A DNA stretch of 6,235 nucleotides from an uncultured Lachnospiraceae bacterium. GTDB lineage: Bacteria > Bacillota > Clostridia > Lachnospirales > Lachnospiraceae. The stretch spans positions 1 through 6,235 of the forward strand of contig CALWEE010000105.1 in NCBI GenBank assembly GCA_944376975.1. Direction: 5' to 3'. The position numbers and the translations under genes are program-made. Every line of letters starts with the position of its first letter. Position 1 is the stretch's first letter. Positions 1 to 6,235 of this stretch are shown piece after piece. A model generated the notes under the pieces. That model saw only the letters and a list, made by a program, of their open reading frames with translations. It had not been told where the DNA came from and searched no databases.

Positions 1-1
1 G

Positions 2-838
2 AACACGGTCCGGGACTATACGGTGGAAAACGGCTATATCACGGACGCCTGGATCGATGAAGGGATCCTGACCATAAGCCGGGCCGACAACAGCGGACGG
101 GCCATGGACGATGATTTCATCATCCGTTATGACGCGGAAGGCGAGACATTGTCGGCGCTGACCATGAGCGCCGGGGCGCGTATGCGGGAGACCGCCATCG
201 CCACAGGGGAATATGGATACGATACGCCCATCGTCCAGACCGCCCGCGCGGTGGTGGCCTACAGGGATACGACGATGGATCTTGCCCTGGAAGATCAGGG
301 CTTTACCGGATATTACGTGTACGGACCAGATCAGCTGACCAAGTACGGCACATTTGCCCGGGCTTACGCGGCGGCGCTGGAAAACGGGGGAAAAGTGGAA
401 GATTCCAGCGGCAAGACCCTGTGCCATCCCGGCGAAGTGGTGGAAACGGATCTGGACGGTTACGAGATCGACCAGGCTGATACGGCGGAGGGTCAGCTGG
501 AAGCGGTTGTTTCCTGGCTGATGGACCATGAGTCGGTGACCGGCGATCCGGTCATCGCGTCATCGGATATGCTGGAGATCTTAACGGCGAACCTTCCCCA
601 TGTCCAGGCGGTGGATATGACGGGCATCGCGCTGGACGACGCGCTGGCCATGCTCGCGGAAGGCTATCCGCTTGTGGTGAAGCATCCGGAAGGCCGCTGG
701 TGCGTCGTGGAAGGCTATACCAACGGCTATATCGTCATGGCCGATCCGGAAGACGGCACCGTTTCCGGATATGACGCGGAGCACGCGGTCCGCCAGATCG
801 CCTCCGCCGGCAATGTCATCTACAGTTATCATCGGTGA
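2..838 (+). CDS. Hypothetical protein with C-terminal C39-like (papain-fold) domain, 5' end cut off
   Basis: The frame is open from the window edge (codons at 2-22 read NTVRDYT) to TGA at 836-838, so the true start lies upstream; the first in-window candidate, GTG at 23, has no Shine-Dalgarno sequence and is probably an internal Val. Numbering from that Val, residues about 197-269 resemble the C-terminal half of C39-like peptidase domains: a helix ending in EGYPLVV (213-219), then a strand RWCVVEGYTNGYIVMADP (225-242), and a final GNVIYSY (263-269). In active family members the strand opens with a His (as in HxVVVxGY); here that position looks like Arg225, and the visible part has only two Cys (134 and 227), neither in a convincing nucleophile motif. 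It may therefore be a non-catalytic, binding or structural version. Residues 1-195 are acidic and I do not recognise them. No membrane segment is visible. It ends 36 bases before guaD on the same strand, with no terminator between, but its role in purine metabolism is not evident. The gene is confident; the fold assignment is moderate. Confidence 0.75.
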   Translation, partial: NTVRDYTVENGYITDAWIDEGILTISRADNSGRAMDDDFIIRYDAEGETLSALTMSAGARMRETAIATGEYGYDTPIVQTARAVVAYRDTTMDLALEDQGFTGYYVYGPDQLTKYGTFARAYAAALENGGKVEDSSGKTLCHPGEVVETDLDGYEIDQADTAEGQLEAVVSWLMDHESVTGDPVIASSDMLEILTANLPHVQAVDMTGIALDDALAMLAEGYPLVVKHPEGRWCVVEGYTNGYIVMADPEDGTVSGYDAEHAVRQIASAGNVIYSYHR

Positions 839-862
839 TCGAAAGAGCTGTTTTATATGAGA

Positions 863-870
863 GAAGGTGA
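863..870 (+). promoter_or_regulatory. Ribosome binding site that decides the guaD start
   Basis: GAAGGTGA lies 4 bases before ATG 875 and is a good Shine-Dalgarno match. The alternative in-frame ATG at 857 has only weak purine runs upstream (AAAGAG) and would add six residues (MREGES) made by translating this very site. ATG 875 is therefore preferred. Confidence 0.65.
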
Positions 871-874
871 AAGC

Positions 875-2149
875 ATGGGGGAAAACTTTGTGCTTCAGGG
901 GGATATCTGTTTTTGCCCGTCGCCGGATGGGACGCGTTTCGTGGAGAACGGTTTTCTTGTCTGCGTGGACGGGAAATGCGAAGGGGTTTTTCCGGTCCTT
1001 CCGGAAAAATACAGGGGACTGGCCCGCGCCGATACGAAGGGGCAGTTTATCGTCCCCGGACTGACCGATCTGCACGTTCACGCGCCCCAGTACGCGTTTC
1101 GGGGGACCGGCGCCGATCAGGAGCTGCTGGAGTGGCTTGAAGAGCGGGCCTTCCCGGAAGAGGAACGGTACGCCGATATGGATCACGCGAAAAAAGCCTA
1201 TGACATTTTCGCCTCGGACCTGAAAGCCAGTCCCACCACCCGCGCCTGCGTGTTCGCCACGGTCCACCGGGAGGCGACCGAATATCTTATGGAAGCGCTG
1301 GAGGGGACCGGACTGGTCACGTTCGTGGGAAAAGTGAATATGGACCGGAACGCGCCGGAGGCGCTTTGTGAAAACGGAGCGGCGGCTTCCCTCAGGGAGA
1401 CAAGGCGCTGGCTTGAAGAGGTCGACGGCCGCTTTTCCCGTACCCGGCCCATATTGACGCCCCGGTTCATACCGTCGTGTTCCGACGCGCTTATGCGGGG
1501 GCTGTCCCATATACAAAAGTAGTGGAAGCTTCCCGTCCAGTCCCATCTGTCGGAAAATCCCGATGAAGTGGCGTGGGTGAAAGCGCTTGCGCCGGAGGCG
1601 TCGTCCTACGGGGACGCCTATGACCGGTTCGGCCTTTTCGGCGGCGAAACGCCCGCCGTCATGGCCCACTGTGTCTGGTCCGATGAAAAGGAGATCCGAC
1701 TGATGAAGGAAAGGGGCGTTTATATCGCCCATTGCCCCCAGTCCAACATGAACCTGTCTTCCGGCATCGCGCCGGTCAAACGCTATATGGAGGCGGGACT
1801 TTTGCTGGGATTGGGAAGCGACGTGGCCGGCGGCTGCCATTTGTCCATTTTCCGGGCCATGCTGGAAGCGATGCAGGTTTCCAAACTATTACGGCATATG
1901 ACGGAGGGCGCGCCGAAGCCTTTGACCATTGGGGAGGTTTTTTATATGGGGACCAAAGGCGGCGGAAGCTTTTTCGGAAAGACCGGCAGTTTTGAGCCGG
2001 GCTACGATATGGACGCGCTGGTCATGGACGACCGGGCGATAAGAACGGTCCGGCGGCCGACGCCGTTGGAACGGCTGGAACGTCTGATCTGCCTGTCGGA
2101 GCAGTGGACCCTGACGGCGAAATATGTCCGGGGGCAGCGTATCCTTTAA
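875..2149 (+). pseudogene. guaD: Guanine deaminase interrupted by an in-frame amber codon
   Basis: An amidohydrolase-superfamily guanine deaminase (guanine + H2O -> xanthine + NH3), cytosolic, zinc dependent. Counting from ATG 875, the full frame is 424 codons, near the usual length for the family. All metal and substrate motifs are present in one frame: PGLTDLHVHAPQ with H67 and H69 and the guanine-contacting Q72, LLEWLEERAFP (84-94), FVGKVNMDRN (150-159), TPRFIPSC with substrate Arg197, QSHLSEN with H224 and catalytic-type E227, MAHCVW with H265, and GLGSDVAGG with D316. The segment order matches human guanine deaminase. Codon 216 is TAG (1520-1522), just before the QSHLSEN strand; the frame is unchanged across it, so this is a point nonsense change, not an indel. 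The 215-residue N-terminal product would lack three of five metal ligands. A restart at GTG 1568 would omit QSHLSEN and has no ribosome binding site. It sits 39 bases upstream of xdhA, whose enzyme uses its product. Alternatives are a sequencing error or amber suppression; identity as guanine deaminase is very likely. Confidence 0.85.
1520..1522 (+). other. In-frame amber (TAG) codon inside guaD
   Basis: The frame reads ATA CAA AAG TAG TGG AAG CTT CCC and continues directly into the conserved QSHLSEN block. The position is in the variable stretch before that strand, where homologues carry unremarkable polar or aromatic residues. GAG, CAG, AAG or TAC/TAT would each become TAG by one substitution. 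Confidence 0.9.
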
Positions 2150-2188
2150 AACAACAAGGTCAATGACAGATGATAAAGGGGGTATTTT

Positions 2189-4501
2189 ATGGAGATCGGC
2201 AAAAACAGACGACGGGTGGACGCCTGGGCGAAAGTGACCGGAACGGCGAAATATACGGCGGATCTGTATCCGGCCAACTGCCTGACGGCGAAAGTCATCC
2301 GCAGTACCATCGCCAACGGGCGGGTGGTGTCCATGGACGTTCGGGAAGCGCTCAAAGTGCCGGGCGTGGTGAAGATCGTCACTTGCTTTGACGTGCCGGA
2401 CATCCAGTTTCCCACTCCGGGACATCCCTGGTCCGTGGAAAAGTCCCATCAGGATATCGCGGACAGGAAGCTTTTGAATGAACGGGTACGGGTTTACGGA
2501 GACGATATCGGAGCGGTCATCGCGGAAGATGAACTTGCCGCCGAAAAGGCGGCCCGGCTGGTCCGGGTGACCTATGAAACTTACGAGCCCCTTCTTTCCG
2601 TCGAAGCGGCGATGGCGCCGGAAGCTTCCCGGATCCACGAAGAAAAGCCGGGCAACATCGTGGCCAGTTCCGGCTTTAAAATAGGCGAAGGGGATTTTGA
2701 CCGGCTGAAAGAGGACGGCGGGCTGATCTATGTCAGCGGGACATACACGACCCAGAGCGTCCAGCATTGCCATCTGGAAGTGCCGGTATCTTTCGCCTAT
2801 ATGGAAGCCGGGCGGATCGTCGTGGTCACATCCACCCAGATCCCCCATATCGTCCGCCGGGTCATCAGCCAGGCGCTGGGGATGGATATGGGAAAGATAC
2901 GGGTCATCAAACCTTATGTGGGCGGCGGCTTCGGCAATAAACAGGATGTTCTGTATGAACCGCTCAACGCTTTTCTTGCGACCCTTGTGGGCGGCCGGCC
3001 GGTGAAGATCGAGCTGAGCCGGGAGGAGACCCTTGGCTGTACGCGGGTCCGTCATGCCATCACGTTCAAGCTGGAAGGGCTGGCCGATAAGGAAGGGAAC
3101 CTGATCGCCCGCCGGTTCACCGGTTATTCCAATCAGGGCGGTTACGCCTCCCATGCCCATGCCATCATGGCCAACGCGGCCAATATATTCAAGCAGCTGT
3201 ATCAGGACAAAGGGGTGCTGGAAAGCAAAAGCTATACCGTGTACACCAATATCCCCACCGGCGGCGCCATGCGGGGCTACGGCATACCCCAGGGCGACTT
3301 CGGGACGGAAGCCTTTATCGAAGATATGGCCTGGGCCGTGGGGATGGATCCGCTGGAATTCCGCCTGAAAAACTGCATGAAAGCCGGATATAAAGATCCC
3401 CATCTGGGCATCGCCTGCTATTCCTACGGGCTGAAAGACTGTATGGAAAAGGGCAGGGCTTACATTCACTGGGACGAAAAACGCGAAGCTTACGCCCATC
3501 AGACCGGGCCCGTCCGGCGGGGCGTGGGGATGGCCATCTTCTGCTACAAGACCGGCGTGCATCCCATTTCCCTGGAAACGGCGTCCTGCCGCATGATCCT
3601 GAACCAGGACGGTTCCATGCAGCTCCAGATGGGCGCCGCGGAGATCGGACAGGGCGCGGATACCGTTTTTACCCAGATGGCGGCGGAAAGCACGGGTATT
3701 TCCGCGGAAAAGATACATATACAGACATTCCAGGACACGGACGTGTCGCCTTTTGATACAGGCGCCTACGCCTCCCGCCAGACTTACGTGAGCGGCAAAG
3801 CCATCCGAAAGACCGGCCTGCTGTTCAAGTCAAAGATACTGGCCTACGCTTCGGAGAAGCTCCATATCCCCGGCGATGGCATGGATATCCGGGACGACGC
3901 GGTCGTCGATAAGGAAAGCGGGGACATCCTGCTTACCTTGGGCGCTCTGGCCGAGGAGGCTTTTTACAGCCTGGATCATTCGGTCCACATCACGGCGGAG
4001 GCCACCAGCCACTGCAAGGACAACACGTTTGCCACAGGGGCCTGCTTCGTGGAGCTGGAAGTGGATATCCCGGTGGGAAAGATAAAGATACGGGACATCA
4101 TCAACGTCCATGACAGCGGACGGCTGATCAATCCCAAGCTGGCCGAGGCCCAGGTCCACGGCGGCATGAGCATGGGACTTGGCTACGCCCTTGGGGAAAA
4201 GCTGATCATTGACGATCAGGGGCGGCCCCGCAACGCCGATCTGCTGGACTATAAGATGCCCACCGCCATGGATACGCCCGATCTGCATGCCGCGTTCGTT
4301 GAGATCGCGGACGAGACCGGGCCTTACGGCAACAAAGCCCTGGGCGAGCCGCCGGCGATCCCGGTGGCGCCGGCAGTGCGCAACGCCCTGCTCCATGCCA
4401 CGGGCATCCATTTCAACGCGCTGCCTCTGGATCCTCAGACGTTGGTGGAACGGTTCATGAAAGAAGGACTTATCGAGACGGAGGGGACGGCCTATGTATG
4501 A
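2189..4501 (+). CDS. xdhA: Xanthine dehydrogenase, molybdenum-binding subunit
   Basis: The large catalytic subunit, which binds molybdopterin and hydroxylates xanthine to urate in the cytosol. The 770 residues are close to E. coli XdhA in length, and much of the sequence is recognisably the same (for example TQIPHIVRRV at 216-225 and FGNKQDV at 248-254). Residues about 10-130 form the small aldehyde oxidase/xanthine dehydrogenase a/b hammerhead domain, starting RRVDAWAKVTGTAKYT. The Mo-cofactor domain follows: GGGFGNKQ (245-252), GAMRGYG (359-365) with R362 matching the substrate-binding Arg880 of the bovine enzyme, AAEIGQGADTVF (483-494), TGAYASRQTY (524-533), and GNKALGEPPAIP (714-725) with E720 as the catalytic-base glutamate. 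Position 252 is Gln where the bovine enzyme has Glu802, as in E. coli XdhA. ATG 2189 is supported by AAAGGGGG at 2175-2182. The gene starts 39 bases after guaD and overlaps xdhB by 8 bases. Nothing is truncated. Related purine hydroxylases are possible, but the match to XdhA is strong. Confidence 0.95.
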   Translation: MEIGKNRRRVDAWAKVTGTAKYTADLYPANCLTAKVIRSTIANGRVVSMDVREALKVPGVVKIVTCFDVPDIQFPTPGHPWSVEKSHQDIADRKLLNERVRVYGDDIGAVIAEDELAAEKAARLVRVTYETYEPLLSVEAAMAPEASRIHEEKPGNIVASSGFKIGEGDFDRLKEDGGLIYVSGTYTTQSVQHCHLEVPVSFAYMEAGRIVVVTSTQIPHIVRRVISQALGMDMGKIRVIKPYVGGGFGNKQDVLYEPLNAFLATLVGGRPVKIELSREETLGCTRVRHAITFKLEGLADKEGNLIARRFTGYSNQGGYASHAHAIMANAANIFKQLYQDKGVLESKSYTVYTNIPTGGAMRGYGIPQGDFGTEAFIEDMAWAVGMDPLEFRLKNCMKAGYKDPHLGIACYSYGLKDCMEKGRAYIHWDEKREAYAHQTGPVRRGVGMAIFCYKTGVHPISLETASCRMILNQDGSMQLQMGAAEIGQGADTVFTQMAAESTGISAEKIHIQTFQDTDVSPFDTGAYASRQTYVSGKAIRKTGLLFKSKILAYASEKLHIPGDGMDIRDDAVVDKESGDILLTLGALAEEAFYSLDHSVHITAEATSHCKDNTFATGACFVELEVDIPVGKIKIRDIINVHDSGRLINPKLAEAQVHGGMSMGLGYALGEKLIIDDQGRPRNADLLDYKMPTAMDTPDLHAAFVEIADETGPYGNKALGEPPAIPVAPAVRNALLHATGIHFNALPLDPQTLVERFMKEGLIETEGTAYV

Positions 4502-5402
4502 TCTTAAAAATATCTATTATCCGGAAAGTCCGGAGGAGGCGGTCCGGATGCTGGAGGCGGACGAAAACAGCGTCCTCGTGTGCGGCGGCACCGATGTGCT
4601 GATCCGTATACGGGAGGGGCGGCTCGCCGGCGTCAGCCTGGTGAGCCTTAACGACATGCGGGAACTGAAACGCATGGAAAGGGAAAGTGACGGGACGATC
4701 CATATCGGTCCGGCCGTGACCTTTTCAGCCTTGTCGGACGATCCGCTGATCCGGGAATATCTGCCGCCTTTAGGCGAGGCGGCGGGCACGGTGGGCGGTC
4801 CTCAGATCCGGAACATGGGGACCATCGGAGGAAATATATGCAACGGAGCCACCAGCGCGGACACGGCGTCCATGCTGAAAGCGCTGAACGCCCGACTGGT
4901 CCTTCTCGGAAGCGGCGGCGAACGGGAGATCTCCATCCACGATTTTTATACCGGCCCCGGGCGGACGGTACGCCGCCGGGAGGAAGTATTGACCGACATC
5001 CGCGTCGCCCGGGAAGATTACGAAGATATGTACGGCGCCTATATCAAATACGGCAAACGCGACGCCATGGAGATCGCCACGCTCGGCTGCGCGGTCCTGG
5101 CGCGGACAGACACGGACAAGACCCATATCCGGGATATACGGATCGCCTACGGCGTCGCCGCGCCTACGCCGATCCGGTGTTTTCAAACGGAGGAAGCCCT
5201 GCGGGGCCGGCCCATCGACGCGGCGTTGTTCGCCCGGCTGCGCCGGGATGTCCTTTCAGAGGTTTCGCCCCGGTCCAGCTGGCGGGCGTCAAAAACCTTT
5301 CGTATCCAGCTTGTCAAAGAACTGGGCGAACGGGCGCTCAGACAGGCCCTTGCCCGGGCAGGCGTCCCGGACATCCTGAAGGGAGGCGGCGGCCATGCTT
5401 AA
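4494..5402 (+). CDS. xdhB: Xanthine dehydrogenase, FAD-binding subunit
   Basis: The medium subunit, which takes electrons from the [2Fe-2S] subunit onto FAD and passes them to NAD+. It has 302 residues, against roughly 290 for E. coli XdhB. The two FAD-binding segments of the molybdopterin dehydrogenase family are clear: VCGGTDVLIRIR (29-40) and PQIRNMGTIGGNICNGATS (103-121). The C-terminal CO-dehydrogenase-flavoprotein domain covers about residues 175-290, with KYGKRDAMEIATLGCAV (185-201), YGVAAPTPIRC (219-229) and SPRSSWRASKTFR (258-270), all recognisable from E. coli XdhB. There is no inserted 4Fe-4S loop of the 4-hydroxybenzoyl-CoA reductase kind. ATG 4494 lies inside the end of xdhA (8-base overlap) behind GGAGGGG at 4480-4486, and the gene overlaps xdhC by 8 bases in turn. 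A small C-terminal run of Gly (297-300) precedes HA at the end. Confidence in function is high because of both motifs and partners. Confidence 0.95.
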   Translation: MYDLKNIYYPESPEEAVRMLEADENSVLVCGGTDVLIRIREGRLAGVSLVSLNDMRELKRMERESDGTIHIGPAVTFSALSDDPLIREYLPPLGEAAGTVGGPQIRNMGTIGGNICNGATSADTASMLKALNARLVLLGSGGEREISIHDFYTGPGRTVRRREEVLTDIRVAREDYEDMYGAYIKYGKRDAMEIATLGCAVLARTDTDKTHIRDIRIAYGVAAPTPIRCFQTEEALRGRPIDAALFARLRRDVLSEVSPRSSWRASKTFRIQLVKELGERALRQALARAGVPDILKGGGGHA

Positions 5403-5871
5403 GATCATCCATATGAACGTGAACGGCAAAGAGGTGGAACTGGCGGTGGACATCCGGGAATCCCTGGCGGATACGCTCCGGGACCGGCTGGGACTGACCA
5501 GCGTGAAGAAAGGCTGCGGCGTGGGCGAATGTGGCGCCTGCACCGTACTGGTGGACGGGACGTCCGTTGATTCCTGCATTTACCTGACCGTATGGGCAGA
5601 GGGGAAACGGGTGCTGACCGTGGAAGGCTTAAGGTCCGGCGACGGCGGCCTGACGCCGATCCAGCAGGCGTTCATTGACGAGGCGGCCGTCCAGTGCGGA
5701 TTCTGTACGCCGGGGCTGATCATGACAGCCGTGGAGCTGTCCGGCACCGGGAAGACGTATACACGGGACGAGCTGCGCCGGCTCATATCCGGCCATCTGT
5801 GCCGCTGCACCGGCTATGAGAACATTTTGAACGCGTTTGAAAAAATTTTTGGAAAAAATCCGAAAACGTGA
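5395..5871 (+). CDS. xdhC: Xanthine dehydrogenase, [2Fe-2S] iron-sulfur subunit
   Basis: The small electron-transfer subunit carrying two [2Fe-2S] clusters between the Mo cofactor and FAD. It has 158 residues, as usual for this family. The N-terminal plant-ferredoxin-like domain has C41, C46, C49 and C61 (CGVGECGACT at 41-50, then DSC). The C-terminal helical domain has C101 and C104 (VQCGFCTPGLIM, 99-110) and C136 and C138 (LCRCTGYENI, 135-144). All eight cluster ligands are present. ATG 5395 follows GGGAGG at 5381-5386 and overlaps the xdhB stop by 8 bases. The alternative ATG at 5413 would trim the first strand and has no clear ribosome site. The symbol follows the E. coli xdhABC naming; in other bacteria xdhC names an unrelated XDH maturation factor, which this is not. 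The last 30 bases or so are unusually A/T-rich. No maturation or molybdopterin-synthesis gene follows in the window. Confidence 0.95.
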   Translation: MLKIIHMNVNGKEVELAVDIRESLADTLRDRLGLTSVKKGCGVGECGACTVLVDGTSVDSCIYLTVWAEGKRVLTVEGLRSGDGGLTPIQQAFIDEAAVQCGFCTPGLIMTAVELSGTGKTYTRDELRRLISGHLCRCTGYENILNAFEKIFGKNPKT

Positions 5872-5945
5872 AAGGATCGGGCTTTTCTGTTCGTATTACT
5901 TATGAAAAGGTCAATTGATAAGATGACGGACAGGAGGCATGTTTT
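5872..5945. other. Intergenic gap after xdhC
   Basis: The longest non-coding stretch in the window, 74 bases and more A/T-rich than its surroundings. It holds an 8-base palindrome TCAATTGA (5911-5918) and a weak inverted repeat CTTTTC/GAAAAG (5882-5887 and 5904-5909) with a 16-base loop, but no GC-rich hairpin with a T run. No -35/-10 pair of good quality is visible. Whether the xdh transcript ends here cannot be told from sequence alone. Confidence 0.4.
5932..5937 (+). promoter_or_regulatory. Ribosome binding site for the secreted protein gene
   Basis: A perfect AGGAGG lies 8 bases before ATG 5946. It supports that start over the out-of-frame ATG at 5939, which is only one base from the site. 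Confidence 0.7.
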
Positions 5946-6235
5946 ATGAAGAAAAGAATAGCGGTGTTTATGTTGGCGGTAACGATGGTCTTTACGGGGG
6001 CCCAGGCTTTCGCGGCGGGCGCCGGGACCGGCAGATATTACGTGGACGCGGATGGCGACGGCATATGCGACAACCGGCAGGCGGACGGCGTTACGGGAAG
6101 CCTGACCAGCTGCGTGGGCGCCGGATGCCTGCGATATGTATGCGACGGCAGCCAGAGACGGGCCGGCGCGCAGGCGGACCGGGGGAACGGCGTCGGTTAT
6201 GGAGCAGGCCAAGCAGACGGCACCGGTTACGGCGC
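5946..6235 (+). CDS. Small secreted protein with Asp-rich calcium-type loop and Gly/Tyr-rich tail, 3' end cut off
   Basis: Ninety-six codons are visible and the frame is still open at the window end. Residues 1-23 form a clear signal peptide: MKKR, a hydrophobic core to about residue 18, then AQAFA with likely cleavage before AGAGTG, so the product is exported. The mature part starts with YYVDADGDGICDNR (31-44). D34, D36, D38 and D42 fit the DxDxDGxxxD calcium-loop pattern seen in EF-hand, dockerin and thrombospondin type 3 repeats. Cysteines occur at 41, 56, 61 and 66 (CVGAGC then YVC), which could form disulfides outside the cell. From about residue 79 there is a loose Gly/Tyr repeat, GNGVGYGAG then ADGTGYG. 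Proteins of this build, uncharacterised, are familiar to me from Clostridia. The gene starts 74 bases after xdhC, has its own strong ribosome site, and has no evident link to purine metabolism. Calcium binding is inferred from the motif only. Confidence 0.8.
   Translation, partial: MKKRIAVFMLAVTMVFTGAQAFAAGAGTGRYYVDADGDGICDNRQADGVTGSLTSCVGAGCLRYVCDGSQRRAGAQADRGNGVGYGAGQADGTGYG

Noticed and set aside
1504..1546. GTCCCAT repeated 36 bases apart around the guaD amber codon, as a sign of duplication
   Set aside because: Both copies cover Ser-His codons (TCC CAT) that fit the normal guanine deaminase alignment, so no insertion is needed to explain them.
581..1840. Long open frame on the - strand opposite the first gene and guaD
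   Set aside because: Same reasoning: it is a compositional shadow, spans an intergenic gap between two supported genes, and has no recognisable domain.
1568..2149. The second half of guaD as an independent gene starting at GTG 1568
   Set aside because: There is no ribosome site, and the start would drop the QSHLSEN block that lies in the same frame just upstream.
1889..3718. Long open frame on the - strand, antisense to guaD and xdhA (about 609 codons)
   Set aside because: It lies opposite well-identified genes, shows no family motif, and is rich in His, Arg, Gly and Pro, as expected from the complement of GC-rich codons. No ribosome site supports it.
5838..5863. A/T-rich run at the end of xdhC as a possible terminator
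   Set aside because: AAAAAATTTTTGGAAAAAAT is inside the coding region and lacks a GC-rich stem followed by a T run.
5882..5909. CTTTTC/GAAAAG inverted repeat as a terminator or operator
   Set aside because: Six mostly A-T pairs with a 16-base loop are too weak, and repeats of this size occur by chance in A/T-rich gaps.
5814..6212. - strand open frame opposite the end of xdhC and the secreted protein
   Set aside because: The + strand gene here has a perfect ribosome site and a signal peptide; the antisense frame has neither.

Overview
The window is a GC-rich, gene-dense stretch with every gene on the + strand. Gene style points to an anaerobic Gram-positive, probably a Clostridia or Lachnospiraceae-like bacterium. 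The clues are strong AGGAGG-type ribosome binding sites, a short-linker signal peptide on the last gene followed by a DxDxDGxxxD loop with CD at its end, and a C39-like protein of a type familiar from that group. This placement is inference; there is no rRNA or marker gene to prove it.

Layout: (1) 2-838, the 3' part of a gene cut by the window edge, with a C-terminal domain resembling C39-like papain-fold proteins but apparently lacking the catalytic residues. (2) 875-2149, a guanine deaminase gene (guaD) whose reading frame is correct from end to end but is interrupted by one in-frame TAG codon at 1520-1522. (3) 2189-5871, a complete three-subunit xanthine dehydrogenase operon in the order molybdenum subunit (xdhA), FAD subunit (xdhB), 2x[2Fe-2S] subunit (xdhC); both junctions overlap by 8 bases, which suggests translational coupling. 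All three closely resemble the E. coli XdhA/B/C proteins as I remember them. (4) 5946 to the window end, the start of a small secreted protein with a signal peptide, an Asp-rich likely calcium-binding loop, several cysteines and a Gly/Tyr-rich tail.

Together, guaD and xdhABC form a purine-salvage or purine-degradation cluster: guanine is deaminated to xanthine, and xanthine is hydroxylated to urate with electrons passing Mo cofactor -> two [2Fe-2S] clusters -> FAD -> NAD+. In an anaerobe the XDH step may also run in reverse. The amber codon would remove three of the five metal ligands of guanine deaminase, so either the first step is lost in this strain, the stop is suppressed, or the base is a sequencing error. 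No tRNA, rRNA, insertion sequence, CRISPR array or convincing terminator or promoter was found. No stretch over 300 bases lacks a gene; the longest gap is 74 bases (5872-5945). I do not see strong evidence for a wholly new system here; the broken guaD and the small secreted protein are the points most worth checking.
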